A DNA stretch of 61,867 nt from positions 1-61,867 of the forward strand of contig CAZYJR010000024.1 of NCBI GenBank assembly GCA_964647905.1, given 5' to 3'. The DNA is from CAZYJR01 sp964647905. Lineage in GTDB: Bacteria; Desulfobacterota; DSM-4660; Desulfatiglandales; HGW-15. Below the pieces are notes generated by a model. That model searched no databases. It had not been told where the DNA came from and saw only the letters and a program-made list of their open reading frames with translations. Positions 48,943-57,451 of the stretch are shown here, in pieces (the first letter of the stretch is position 1; each line of letters begins with the position of its first letter). The translations under genes and the position numbers were made by a program.

Positions 48943-51360
48943 TCAATCAGGGACACCCGCCTCTCCCAGTTTACCGTCGATCGGGCACCTTCTATCAGGC
49001 GCCGGAGGAAAGTAGATGTTGAAGGTGGTCCCGCCTGAAGCGAAGCAGTCCCCGGGGCCCTCGCAATAGGGGCACTCACTGACCGCACCGGGGCAGACAT
49101 CGCTGTCTGAAGGAATGAAGTTGCACCTGACGGAGGACATCCCGATCCGGAAGTTGTACTGCTCGGAGAAGATCTTCATGCGCAAGAGATCCGCGCCCTT
49201 TCCGCCCGCATTGAAATCATAGGGTCTCTTGGACGAGTAGTTCATCGTATCCTGAGTGGAAAAAAAGCCCTCGAAGATTCGCCGCTGGTTATCTTCGGTG
49301 ATACCCACGCCATGGTCCCTGATCTCCAGCTCCACCCCCTCCCCCTTCGGCTGGACCGAGACCTCGATCCTCCCTTCGTCCGGTGTGTTTTCCACTGCGT
49401 TCTTGATCAATCCTTCCACTACTTTGCCGACCACCTCCTCGGGGATGCAGATTGGCTCGACCGGGCTCAGGCGACTTACGAGCTCTACCCTGCGATGCCC
49501 CCATTTCCGGCTGATATCATCGAGGCGCTCGGCCACGAACCTGTCCAGGTGCACCTCGGAGAGGCTCCTCTCCTTGGGGCGGTAGATGGACTCTATGTTC
49601 TCCCTCACCTTCCTGACCACAGGGCCTTCACCCACCTCCTGGGCCACCAGGGCCTCTATCTCGTCCGCGTACTGCTCCAGCAGGGAGGAGAGCAGGGAAT
49701 GCGTCTGATAGCCCTTCCCTTTCATTATGTCCTCCACTTGGTACTGGATCTCCAGCAGCCGTTGGAGGTTTCGCTGGGCCCTTTCCATTGTGGGCTTCCA
49801 CCGGTCGGAGGGTACATCATGAAGCCGTTTGGCCAGTATGTTCAGAGAGGCCGAAAGAACGGAAACCGGGGTCTTGAGCTCGTGGGAGAGGTGATTGATG
49901 ACCTTGTCCTTGGCCCGGTTCAGGCTGATCACTTCTCTATAGGCCTCCTTGAGCTCCTCCGAGAACCGGGCGTTCTCGATGGAGAGGGCCACGGTACTGG
50001 AGACCATGCTGAGGAGTTCAACGTCCGTCTGATCAAAATCACCCGCCTTCTTGTTGATGGCGCAAAGGACGCCTATGATTCGATCCCCGCTCCTCAACGG
50101 GACGTCAAGCATGCTCCGGGTCGGGTGTCCGAGTTGTTCGTCCACCACCGAGTAGAAATGAGGGTCCTGCGAAGTGTCCGGCACTATAGCCGGCTGGCCT
50201 GTCCTGATGACCTCTCCCGAGACTCCCTTGTCTGAGGGATAGCGGATCTTCTTGGCCCTATCCCTGGTGCCGGAGTCGTCGTGGGCCACGCCCAAGAAAA
50301 AAAGCTCCTTCCTTTCTTCGTCCAGCAGTATCACCAGGGCGCCCTCCGCATTAAGTAGGGCCTTGATCTCCCCGCTGATGTAATCCAGGAGATCCTCGAG
50401 GTCCGGGTAGGCTGGGAGCGCGGTGCTGATGCGGAGAAGCGCCTCCGTGTTTCTGACCATTCGCTTCTCCTGGGTCACATCGCGAAGGAATATCAGCTCA
50501 CCCTCGGGCTCGCCTTCGTCCCCTGTGAACACGGCGCCTCTCATTATGGTCTCGATCACCCGGCCGTCCTTTGTCAGACGCCTGGTCTCGTGGCGGGGGA
50601 TGATCTTTTCCTCGAAAAGACGCCTGATGTTCTCTTGGGTCTCCTCTCGAAGATCGGGGGGCACATATGGTATGCGCCTGCCTTGAAGCTCACTCAGAGT
50701 CCACCCGAAGACCTCTGTGAACGCTGGGTTCAGGTAACTCACCTTTCCGTCCAGGGTGAAGACCACCATGGGATAGGGGATGAAGTCCAAGAGGGTGCGA
50801 TATCTGCGCACCGCCTTGCGGATCTCTTCGTATTGGCGCTGGAGCTCCCTCTCGGACTCCTGGAGGGCCTCCCTGGCCCGGACCTTCTCTGTCACGTCAC
50901 GGGCCACTCCCCTGAATCCGATCTTCTCGCCCTTCTTGTTTGTGATCAGGCTGGCTGAGAGCTCGATTATCCTGGTATTGACTTGATTATCGATGATCTC
51001 CCAGACCAGGTCCGAGACCGGTTCGCCGGTCCTGTAGATCCGGTTGAAGACCGCAAAGGCCTCTTCGGCATGCTCATCATCCATGAAGCGGCTGAAGTGC
51101 CGCCACTGGATCTCCTCCCCGGAGTGCCCGAAAGTCCTGCACAATGCGCTGTTGAAGTAGGTGAAGTTCCCGTGGATGTCCACCTCATAGACGCCGTCGT
51201 GGATGCTCTCGATAAAGGCCCTATAGCGCTCTTCGGCGATCCTCCCCGCACCTGTAGGGCTCTCAGCGGCTGCGCCGTGGCGGGAAGCGTCCGGTCCCCC
51301 AGCACCTGCAACGGCCCCGTCTTTCTCTGCTCCCGGTTTTCGGTTCTCTTTCTCGACCAT
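48943..51360 (-). CDS. Sensor histidine kinase with two PAS domains, GAF and a cysteine insert
   Basis: 805 residues, cytoplasmic (no membrane helices). Order: PAS at about 45-160 (YRAFIESIHDGVYEVD), PAS at about 180-290 (LLDFIPYPMVVFTLDGKV), GAF at about 310-460, HisKA with phospho-accepting His about 490 in LSHELKTPVSV, and HATPase_c at about 640-790 (GLIKNAVENTPDEG; IRDHGVGI). Between the G1 box and the G2-like GGTTFNIYFPP lies CPGAVSECPYCEGPGDC, four cysteines at about 754-771 that look able to hold zinc or FeS. No response-regulator receiver is in the chain or beside it. Divergent from rex. Confidence 0.9.
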   Translation of the reverse strand: MVEKENRKPGAEKDGAVAGAGGPDASRHGAAAESPTGAGRIAEERYRAFIESIHDGVYEVDIHGNFTYFNSALCRTFGHSGEEIQWRHFSRFMDDEHAEEAFAVFNRIYRTGEPVSDLVWEIIDNQVNTRIIELSASLITNKKGEKIGFRGVARDVTEKVRAREALQESERELQRQYEEIRKAVRRYRTLLDFIPYPMVVFTLDGKVSYLNPAFTEVFGWTLSELQGRRIPYVPPDLREETQENIRRLFEEKIIPRHETRRLTKDGRVIETIMRGAVFTGDEGEPEGELIFLRDVTQEKRMVRNTEALLRISTALPAYPDLEDLLDYISGEIKALLNAEGALVILLDEERKELFFLGVAHDDSGTRDRAKKIRYPSDKGVSGEVIRTGQPAIVPDTSQDPHFYSVVDEQLGHPTRSMLDVPLRSGDRIIGVLCAINKKAGDFDQTDVELLSMVSSTVALSIENARFSEELKEAYREVISLNRAKDKVINHLSHELKTPVSVLSASLNILAKRLHDVPSDRWKPTMERAQRNLQRLLEIQYQVEDIMKGKGYQTHSLLSSLLEQYADEIEALVAQEVGEGPVVRKVRENIESIYRPKERSLSEVHLDRFVAERLDDISRKWGHRRVELVSRLSPVEPICIPEEVVGKVVEGLIKNAVENTPDEGRIEVSVQPKGEGVELEIRDHGVGITEDNQRRIFEGFFSTQDTMNYSSKRPYDFNAGGKGADLLRMKIFSEQYNFRIGMSSVRCNFIPSDSDVCPGAVSECPYCEGPGDCFASGGTTFNIYFPPAPDRRCPIDGKLGEAGVPD

Positions 51361-51523
51361 TCTCTTCCCCTGCGGAGCCCGTCATCTTATACCAGATAGG
51401 CCTGAATTGTCATTACAATTTCATTGTTATCCCCTTCTCTCCTATGCTAAGCTCGATACAACGGGTGGAACGCGGCACGCCGGGCATTTGGCGCATTCCC
51501 CGCTGATACGGGAAGGACACACA

Positions 51524-52165
51524 ATGACCAAGCCACTCAAGATCCCCAAGGCCACCATAACCAGGCTCTCGCTCTACTACCGGCAGCTGGAGCTGCTGGA
51601 GTTCGACGGCTACCGAATGGTCTCATCCGAAAAGATGGCCTGGCTCTGCCAGGTGAACCCTGCCCAGGTGAGGAAGGACCTGGGTTATTTTGGTGAGTTC
51701 GGAGTCCGGGGAGTAGGGTATGACGTCAGGGAGCTGATGAACCAGATCAAGAACATACTGGCGGTAAACCGCACCTGGAACATGGGCATAGTGGGCATCG
51801 GAAACCTGGGACGGGCCCTGATAAACCACCAGAACTTCCGAGCCCGGGGATTCTCCTTCGTTGCCGCGTTCGACTCGGACCCGGCCAAGATCGGGACCAG
51901 CCCGGCCCCCGGACTGGTTATACAGGACAGCAGGGAAATAAAGGAGACCGTGGACCGGGAAGGCATCCAGATCGGAGTCATAGCCACCCCTTCAAAAGAG
52001 GCCCAGGGAGTGGCGGACCAGCTCGTGGATGCGGGGCTGGACGCCATCCTGAACTTCTCGCGAAGCCAGATACAGGTCCCGGAGGGATGCAGGGTGGAGA
52101 ACATCGACTTCACGATCAAGCTCGATATCCTGACCTATCGCTTGAAAGACGAGCTGGGCCTGTGA
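51524..52165 (+). CDS. rex: Redox-sensing transcriptional repressor Rex
   Basis: 213 residues from the ATG at 51524 (AAGGA 6 nt upstream); 39 more codons are open. N-terminal winged helix with LYYRQLELLEFDGY and NPAQVRKDLGYFGEFGVRG, then NADH-binding Rossmann fold (VGIGNLGRALINHQNF, VAAFDSDPAKIG) and a C-terminal swap helix. Rex releases its operators when NADH rises. An 18-bp Rex-type site sits over the sat start (13237-13254). In Desulfovibrio vulgaris Rex is known to repress sat. Confidence 0.96.
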   Translation: MTKPLKIPKATITRLSLYYRQLELLEFDGYRMVSSEKMAWLCQVNPAQVRKDLGYFGEFGVRGVGYDVRELMNQIKNILAVNRTWNMGIVGIGNLGRALINHQNFRARGFSFVAAFDSDPAKIGTSPAPGLVIQDSREIKETVDREGIQIGVIATPSKEAQGVADQLVDAGLDAILNFSRSQIQVPEGCRVENIDFTIKLDILTYRLKDELGL

Positions 52166-52261
52166 GACCCGGCTGCGGCGGGTGGAAACCAGGGAACAAA
52201 CGGTCGGACTTGCCCATTATGGATCCACGGGGCAAGGCCTTGGGGAAGGAGGAATCCACAA

Positions 52262-52975
52262 ATGAGGCTGGTGATTACCCTGGCCCTCGGGCTGATGACC
52301 GGCGTAGGTGGCTGGTGCTGGGCCGGTGAAGTCCAGGCCCCACGAATGGTGTTGGACCAAGTGCAACATGACGCCGGCGTGGTCCGGCAGGGGGAAATCA
52401 TAGAGCACACATTCTCCGCAAGAAACGAAGGCAACAAACCCCTGGAGATACGCAAGGTCTCTCCGGGGTGAGGCTGCACGGTGCCTGTCTTCGACAGCAC
52501 CGTGCCCCCGGAGGGGGAGGGAAGGATCACGCTGCGTATCGACACGGAGGGACGAGAGGGCAAGCTTCACAAGAGCGCGCGGGTTTACACCAACGACCCC
52601 TTGAGGGGCGTCCAGGTCATCCATGTAAAGGCCGTGGTCAAATCTCCGATCCATCTTTCCACGCCCTATCTATACTTTCAAGGCCTGTCCGACTCGCGCA
52701 TAACCCGAAGCGTGGAGATAAGGGCGGAGGAAGGCGGCGGTTTGGCACTGGATCCGGTCTCCTTCAACCTTGACGAGACCTTGACTTATGAGCTGGAAGA
52801 GTTGAGCCCGGGGCGCCTGTTCAGGGTGAAGCTCTCCACTATTCCCGGCGTCTCAGGGTCTTACGTGGGCAAGCTGAAATTGAAGACAAACCACCCGCGC
52901 AAGCCCTTGCTGACGATCAACATAAGGGTCAAGATCAAGAAGGCATCCGGAGAAACAGCCGCCAAGAGACCGTAA
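52262..52975 (+). CDS. DUF1573 protein with in-frame UGA, probable selenoprotein
   Basis: 237 residues if the TGA at 52469-52471 (codon 70) is read as selenocysteine. An N-terminal signal (LVITLALGLMTGVGGWCWAG) directs it to the envelope. The DUF1573 domain reads RKVSPG-U-GCTVPVFD. Related proteins have SCGCT at this point, so the TGA replaces the first Cys of a C-G-C pair. The same frame continues without break for 167 codons to a normal TAA: PEGEGRITLRIDTEGREG, NDPLRGVQVIHVKAVV. AGGAGG is 9 nt before the start, and a hairpin follows the TGA. A sequencing error or pseudogene is the alternative. Family function is unknown. Confidence 0.7.
52476..52505 (+). promoter_or_regulatory. Candidate bacterial SECIS hairpin
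   Basis: Stem GCACGGTG (52476-52483) with CACCGTGC (52498-52505), a bulged C (52484), then CTGTC (52485-52489) with GACAG (52493-52497), loop TTC. The loop begins 18 nt after the TGA, within the 16-37 nt window known for bacterial SECIS. The loop lacks a clear leading G unless the upper pairs open. Confidence 0.5.
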
Positions 52976-53017
52976 CCCCGGCTTTTTAGGCTGCGGCATG
53001 AGAATCATATAGAGCGG

Positions 53018-53464
53018 ATGGGAGGAATGAACGATATAGTGGAAGTCTTCACCGACGGTGCCTGCAGCGGAAACCCCGGCCCCGGAGGGTATGGGGCCAT
53101 TGTGAGATTCGCGGGCAAGACCGAGGAGCTCTCAGGGTGCGAATCCCTGACCACAAACAACCGGATGGAGCTGACGGCCGTGATCCGGGCCTTAAAGGCG
53201 ATACCAGCCTCTTCCAGGATCCGGATAACGACGGACTCCAACTACGTGGTAAAGGGCATGACCGAGTGGCTCCCCGGATGGATAGCCAGAAACTGGATCA
53301 ATTCTCAGAAAAAACCGGTCATGAACCGCGACCTCTGGGAGCAATTGGCGGAACTGGCCCGGCCTCACGAGATCGAGTGGCAATGGACACGAGGGCACCA
53401 CGGCCACTCAGAGAACGAGCGCTGCGACAAACTGGCCAGGGACGCCATATCGGATTGCGTATGA
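53018..53464 (+). CDS. rnhA: Ribonuclease HI
   Basis: 148 residues. Active-site carboxylates are present: VFTDGACSGNPGPGGYGAI near residue 11, NNRMELTAVIRAL, ITTDSNYVVKGMTEWLPGW, RGHHGHSENERCDKLAR. An alternative ATG three codons later lies immediately behind GGAGGA. It cuts RNA in RNA-DNA hybrids. It follows the DUF1573 gene by 42 bp and may be co-transcribed. Confidence 0.95.
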   Translation: MGGMNDIVEVFTDGACSGNPGPGGYGAIVRFAGKTEELSGCESLTTNNRMELTAVIRALKAIPASSRIRITTDSNYVVKGMTEWLPGWIARNWINSQKKPVMNRDLWEQLAELARPHEIEWQWTRGHHGHSENERCDKLARDAISDCV

Positions 53465-53647
53465 AACAAGGGGCCTCTACCAACTACCGCCCTGAAAGAC
53501 GCGGGGCTGGCAGAGACCTTGCATGTTCTCCTAATGAAGCGCCTTAAGAGTGCACCATGGGTATATTTTTTGGAAAAGCTTCGGTCACTGCTTATTCTCC
53601 AATCAAGACTTTCCCTCTATCGGGTTCAATGCCTTTAGGAGTGTGAG

Positions 53648-54496
53648 ATGAAATGTCCAAAGTGTGGGTATATAAGTTTTGATTACAACCAGGCGTGCCC
53701 CAAATGCAACAAGGACATCTCCCAAGAGCGCGAAAAGCTGAATCTCCCTGATTTCCACCCTTCAGTCCCTTTTCTACTGAGCTCCCTCACGGGCGAGGCC
53801 GAGGAAGGAGCCGTGGACATTGACATCGCGGAATCAGGGCCTGTGATAAGCGCCCCTGAGGATGCGGTGGACATAGAAGAGGAAGCCGGCAGGCTCATGG
53901 CCGGGGAAGCCGCCCCCCCCGACCAGGAGGAAGACCTCGATATCAGCATGGGAGACGACTGGTCAGTCGACCTGGACACGGCCACTCCGGAGGAAGAGGA
54001 AGGTCCGCCAGAGGCGGACTTGGAGCTCGGAGGGCCGGAGGTCGAGGAGCCGCAGTTCCTGGAACCCGAGCAGGAGACCGGAGAGGGAATCTCATTCGAG
54101 TTCGAGGACCTGGAGCCTCCCCGAACCGATGCGAGCACGCCGGAGAGTCCGCCCGAATCCGTTGAGGGGCTGGATGCCATTGCCCTGGATGAAGAGGACC
54201 TGACCGATCTTGAAGAGATATCCGAGCCAGAATCGCAGGAGCAGGACGAGGTGGTCCTGGACCTGGATGACCTGAAGCTCCACGAAACCGGCGAGCTGGA
54301 GATCGGCGGACCGGAAACAACATCCGAGCACGGTTCCGAGGCCGCACCCCTGGATCTTGAGGACATCTCACTGGAAGAAGAGGCCGCGCCTGTTGAGCAA
54401 GCCGATGATGTAGAGGATCTGGAGCTGGATCTGGACGAGCTGGAACTGGATCTGGAGCTGGAGGAGGAGGAGGAAGAACCTGAAGAGAAGCCCTAG
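53648..54496 (+). CDS. Zinc-ribbon protein with long acidic tail
   Basis: 282 residues; AGGAG lies 7 nt upstream. The first 25 residues are a zinc ribbon (MKCPKCGYISFDYNQACPKC; CX2C...CX2C). From about residue 55 the chain is almost only D, E, L, S, P and G with repeats such as LDLDDLKL and LELDLDELELDLELEEEE. The tail is probably disordered. Similar proteins are known in other Desulfobacterota genomes in my recollection, but no function is assigned. Beware of chance similarity due to composition. Confidence 0.7.
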   Translation: MKCPKCGYISFDYNQACPKCNKDISQEREKLNLPDFHPSVPFLLSSLTGEAEEGAVDIDIAESGPVISAPEDAVDIEEEAGRLMAGEAAPPDQEEDLDISMGDDWSVDLDTATPEEEEGPPEADLELGGPEVEEPQFLEPEQETGEGISFEFEDLEPPRTDASTPESPPESVEGLDAIALDEEDLTDLEEISEPESQEQDEVVLDLDDLKLHETGELEIGGPETTSEHGSEAAPLDLEDISLEEEAAPVEQADDVEDLELDLDELELDLELEEEEEEPEEKP

Positions 54497-54511
54497 CCTA
54501 TCAGATTGCCC

Positions 54512-54540
54512 TTGACCGTGGCCGCACTCGGGGGTAAACT
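54512..54540 (+). promoter_or_regulatory. Promoter of tRNA-Phe
   Basis: TTGACC (54512-54517), a 17-nt spacer and TAAACT (54535-54540), 19 bp before the tRNA. Confidence 0.6.
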
Positions 54541-54558
54541 TCCATCCTTACTTGCCGT

Positions 54559-54634
54559 GCCGAGATAGCTCAGTCGGTAGAGCAGGGGACTGAAAATCCC
54601 CGTGTCCCCAGTTCGATTCTGGGTCTCGGCACCA
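54559..54634 (+). tRNA. tRNA-Phe (anticodon GAA)
   Basis: Acceptor stem GCCGAGA/TCTCGGC, anticodon loop CTGAAAA giving GAA between GGGGA and TCCCC, T loop TTCGATT, discriminator A and encoded CCA. It marks the border between core genome and accessory DNA. Confidence 0.96.
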
Positions 54635-54643
54635 GACAGATCA

Positions 54644-54676
54644 AGGGCTTACCGCACTCCACGGTAAGCCCTTTTT
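54644..54676 (+). terminator. Terminator of tRNA-Phe
   Basis: The arms AGGGCTTACCG (54644-54654) and CGGTAAGCCCT (54662-54672) form a perfect 11-bp stem with a 7-nt loop, followed by TTTT. The insertion sequence begins 9 bp later. Confidence 0.9.
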
Positions 54677-54684
54677 CATTGTAA

Positions 54685-55971
54685 GGGTTTGTCACAAATT
54701 AACTAGAGCAATTATGGGGGCAGTGGATCAATGGTGTAGTTCCATTCACCATGAAAGTCATCCCTCGTGATATTCACCGTTTTCATGTCGCTATTTGATA
54801 TTTTAATGCCTTTTGGGTAGGAGTTTTTATCAAGTTGGCACTGGACCTCTAAGCCGGATTTTGTTTTTGTGGCAGCTATCAGATTGACGATCACTTCGTG
54901 ATTCACCAATGGCCTGCCTCGCCAGTTTTGGCTGATGAACGAAAAAAGGCGATGCTCGATCTTATTCCATTTGCTGGTCCCGGGAGGGAAATGACGAACG
55001 GTGATTGCCATCCCTGTTTCGTTTGCGAACTTTTGAAGCTCGATTTTCCAGAGCCTGACTCGATAGCCGTTGCTGCCTCCGCTATCCGCTGTGATCAAGA
55101 GTTCTTTGGCACCAGGGTAAACATGGGATCCCATCGTCAGCCACCATCTCCGGATGCTTTCTACAGCGAAGGCTGAGGTGTCATTGTCGATGCCCACATT
55201 GACCCAGCCCGTGTCGTGGTTCAGATCATAGACTCCATAAGGAGCCGCCCGACCGAGTTCCGGGTCTTTGAAATCATGGACATTGACTTTTTCAGGTTGG
55301 CCTTTAGGATGATATTCTCTTCCATTGTTTTTGAATTGTCCAACTAACTCTTTCTTTTTTGTGTCTACTGAGATAACAGGCTGGTTATTGTTTTGAAATG
55401 ATTTTACGGTTTCATAAATATGCTCAAATTGGGCATTTCTATCCGGGTGAAATGCGCCCTCCAAAGTCCTTTTAGTAGCTTGAAGACTGTAGCCCATTTC
55501 TTTCAAAAGCTCACCAACCATTCTATGGCTGGTGGTATGGCCTTTTTTCTCCAATTCATCCGATAAATTGCGAAGGCTTTTGCATGTCCAGCGCAATGAA
55601 GACTCAGGGTCTCCACGAGTTAATGGCTCAATCAGCTCTTCCAGATCAGATTTTAAGGTAGAATCCTTGTCGACAGTTCGTTTCCTGCCGCCACCTTTTC
55701 TTCGAACGCGTTTTTTCGGAAGAGAGGTCTCAGAATTGATCTCTTCAATCCCTCGGGCGATCACATTCCGTGAAATGCCAGTAGCCTTCGAAACGGCAGT
55801 CATACCGCCCCGTCCTAGGGCCAAGGCTTCAGCGGCAGCGACAAGCCGTATGACCCTTTCGTCCAAATGGGGCTTCAACGCATCGTATCGTTTTTTGATC
55901 AGCGCTGGGTCCATGGGGACAACCATACCCCATGGATAAACAAAATGCAACAATTATTTCATTACGTACCC
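54685..55971 (-). mobile_element. ISAzo13-type insertion sequence
   Basis: 1287 bp. Left end GGGTTTGTCACAAATTAA (54685-54702) and right end, read inward, GGGTACGTAATGAAATAA (55971-55954) agree at 12 of 18 positions. TAA directly flanks both ends (54682-54684 and 55972-55974), consistent with a 3-bp target duplication. The base composition is lower in GC than the surrounding core genes. It looks complete and recent. Confidence 0.8.
54712..55914 (-). CDS. ISAzo13-family transposase
   Basis: 400 residues from the ATG at 55914; an ATG four codons earlier is also possible. Opening MDPALIKKRYDALKPHLDER and the region MTAVSKATGISRNVIARGIE (helix-turn-helix) are typical. A basic linker RVRRKGGGRKR and a DDE domain follow: VISVDTKKKELVGQFKNNGR, ITADSGGSNGYRVRLWKIEL, FPPGTSKWNKIEHRLFSFIS. 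These supply the D, D and E. Intact from end to end, so the element may be active. Confidence 0.9.
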   Translation of the reverse strand: MDPALIKKRYDALKPHLDERVIRLVAAAEALALGRGGMTAVSKATGISRNVIARGIEEINSETSLPKKRVRRKGGGRKRTVDKDSTLKSDLEELIEPLTRGDPESSLRWTCKSLRNLSDELEKKGHTTSHRMVGELLKEMGYSLQATKRTLEGAFHPDRNAQFEHIYETVKSFQNNNQPVISVDTKKKELVGQFKNNGREYHPKGQPEKVNVHDFKDPELGRAAPYGVYDLNHDTGWVNVGIDNDTSAFAVESIRRWWLTMGSHVYPGAKELLITADSGGSNGYRVRLWKIELQKFANETGMAITVRHFPPGTSKWNKIEHRLFSFISQNWRGRPLVNHEVIVNLIAATKTKSGLEVQCQLDKNSYPKGIKISNSDMKTVNITRDDFHGEWNYTIDPLPP

Positions 55972-55974
55972 TAA

Positions 55975-56466
55975 TGGGCCTTAGTGAAAGGAATTTCTTT
56001 CAATGAAGGAATGAACCCCCCTGCCGGAAGCCCAAAATCAGGCCCTATTAGGCCCGGAAAGTCCTTCTTGCCCGGGCACAGGGATACTACGCCAAAACAA
56101 GACCCCTTGCCATCTCTGTTCGCCCTAATTCCCGATCACCGGATTTTCGTTTCCGTAAATCCATAACCCAAGTACCACCAGGCTTTCTACTAACCACTTA
56201 ACCACTATATATTGTGATGCTTTTCTTGTTGACTACCGACAAGATCTTCAGCTATCAGCCCATCAAGAAGCAAATTCCTATCACGATCTCAAACGCCTCC
56301 GGCAAGCCCCGCAGCCCGCAAGAAGGCAACGTTGTCCGAAATAACGTTCGGCCGGCCGAGAAAGGGGGACATCCTTGCGCTACGCAGGCGGCAATGCCGG
56401 ATTAAGACGCTTGTCCGTCGCTCTCATCCGTATTCGGATCGAGATCGAGGGGGCTGCCGGCATCCT
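55975..56466. other. Intergenic stretch without recognised gene
   Basis: About 490 bp between the insertion sequence and the truncated integrase. I see only short frames and one perfect short palindrome, GAAAGGAATTTCTTTC (55986-56001). The missing 3' half of the integrase is not found here in any frame. Confidence 0.6.
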
Positions 56467-57222
56467 TCAGCGTGCGGCTTGGGAACACTGAATCCGCAGC
56501 TCGAGCGCCTCGGATATCCGGAGCCCGCACCCGTACAGAAGCAGCACCACGAGGTCGTAAGGATGCTCCAGCCGGGCGACAACGCCGTCGATCTCCTCTC
56601 GCGAGAGCACAACCGGTATGTATCGCCTGCGCTTCGCACGGACGACTCCCTCAACCTTTCCGAATTCCTTGCCAAGGACGTGTCGAAAGAAGAACAACAA
56701 CGCATTGAACGCCTGATTCTGCGTCGAAGCGGCCACGTTCTGCTTGACGGCCAATTCAGTAAGGAAGCCCTTCACGTCCTCGGTGGTAAGCTGGTCGGGA
56801 GGTTTGCTGCGAGTGTATGCCTGGAACCTGCGGGTCCAGTGCATGTAGGTCTCGGAAGTCCTGGGAGAGTAATTGCGAAGCCGAATCGTGTTCCGAAGGC
56901 CATCCAGGAGTTTAACCCACGAAGCGCCGGTCGCGCTGCTTGCCTTGTCCATAGTCGGGCACTGGCCTTGCTGCATGCCGGGATACAGCCGCACTGCCCG
57001 CGTTGCCTGCTGGCGCTGCGCCGCCGACCGGTTCTTGGCTGCCAGCTTATCGATGAATGGCCCCAGACTGCCCACCTGGTCGGGAGGCCACCGATACTTC
57101 GCGCAGAAGTCCAGGTAGTACCGCAGCCATTTCTTGTAGTACCACTGCTCACGGAGATCGACTTCGGCTACAGTCATGGCTCCGTCGAAACGTCGGACAA
57201 TCTCCTCCGGAACACGCAACAT
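56467..57222 (-). pseudogene. intI: Integron integrase, 3'-truncated
   Basis: 251 residues remain, from the ATG at 57222 (GAGG 6 nt upstream) to a TGA at 56467. The N-terminal 80 residues contain an extra segment (LREQWYYKKWLRYYLDFCAK, DKLAAKNRSAAQRQQATRAV) before the normal SAM-like domain (YSPRTSETYMHWTRRFQAYT). The catalytic half begins with LLLYGCGLRISEALELRI, with the first Arg of the tyrosine-recombinase pentad. Family likeness stops near 56491. The HxxR, His/Trp and Tyr nucleophile, and the IntI-specific helix, are missing, so it cannot recombine. Its direction, opposite to the cassettes, is typical. Confidence 0.88.
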
Positions 57223-57386
57223 GGCGGACCTCATGTTCCTGCATATCATCCCATTTGGCAGGATATACGGCAACGCTGCCCACAGATTGGCGCTTGTCAA
57301 GACATCTTCTGGGCGGTACGTTACCACAATGACCTTGATCTCCCCGGTCGGGATAATATCCGGGTCCGTACAATCACTTGTTAGGC
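57223..57386. other. attI region with first core site
   Basis: Between the integrase start and the first cassette. GTTAGGC (57380-57386) is a canonical core; exchange is expected between G57380 and T57381. No other motif is certain. Confidence 0.6.
57294..57322 (+). promoter_or_regulatory. Possible cassette promoter Pc
   Basis: TTGTCA (57294-57299), a 17-nt spacer and TACGTT (57317-57322), reading towards the cassettes. The -10 box is weak. Confidence 0.3.
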
Positions 57387-57451
57387 GCACAATTTGCATG
57401 CCTGTCACAGTAGGCCGTGCGGCGTTTAAAATTCGATGTAGGAGGTAATCT

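Noticed and set aside
51400..51440. Inverted repeats ATTGT/ACAAT near the rex promoter as an autoregulatory Rex site.
   Set aside because: Spacing between half-sites is 3-4 bp instead of 8, so it does not fit the Rex operator.
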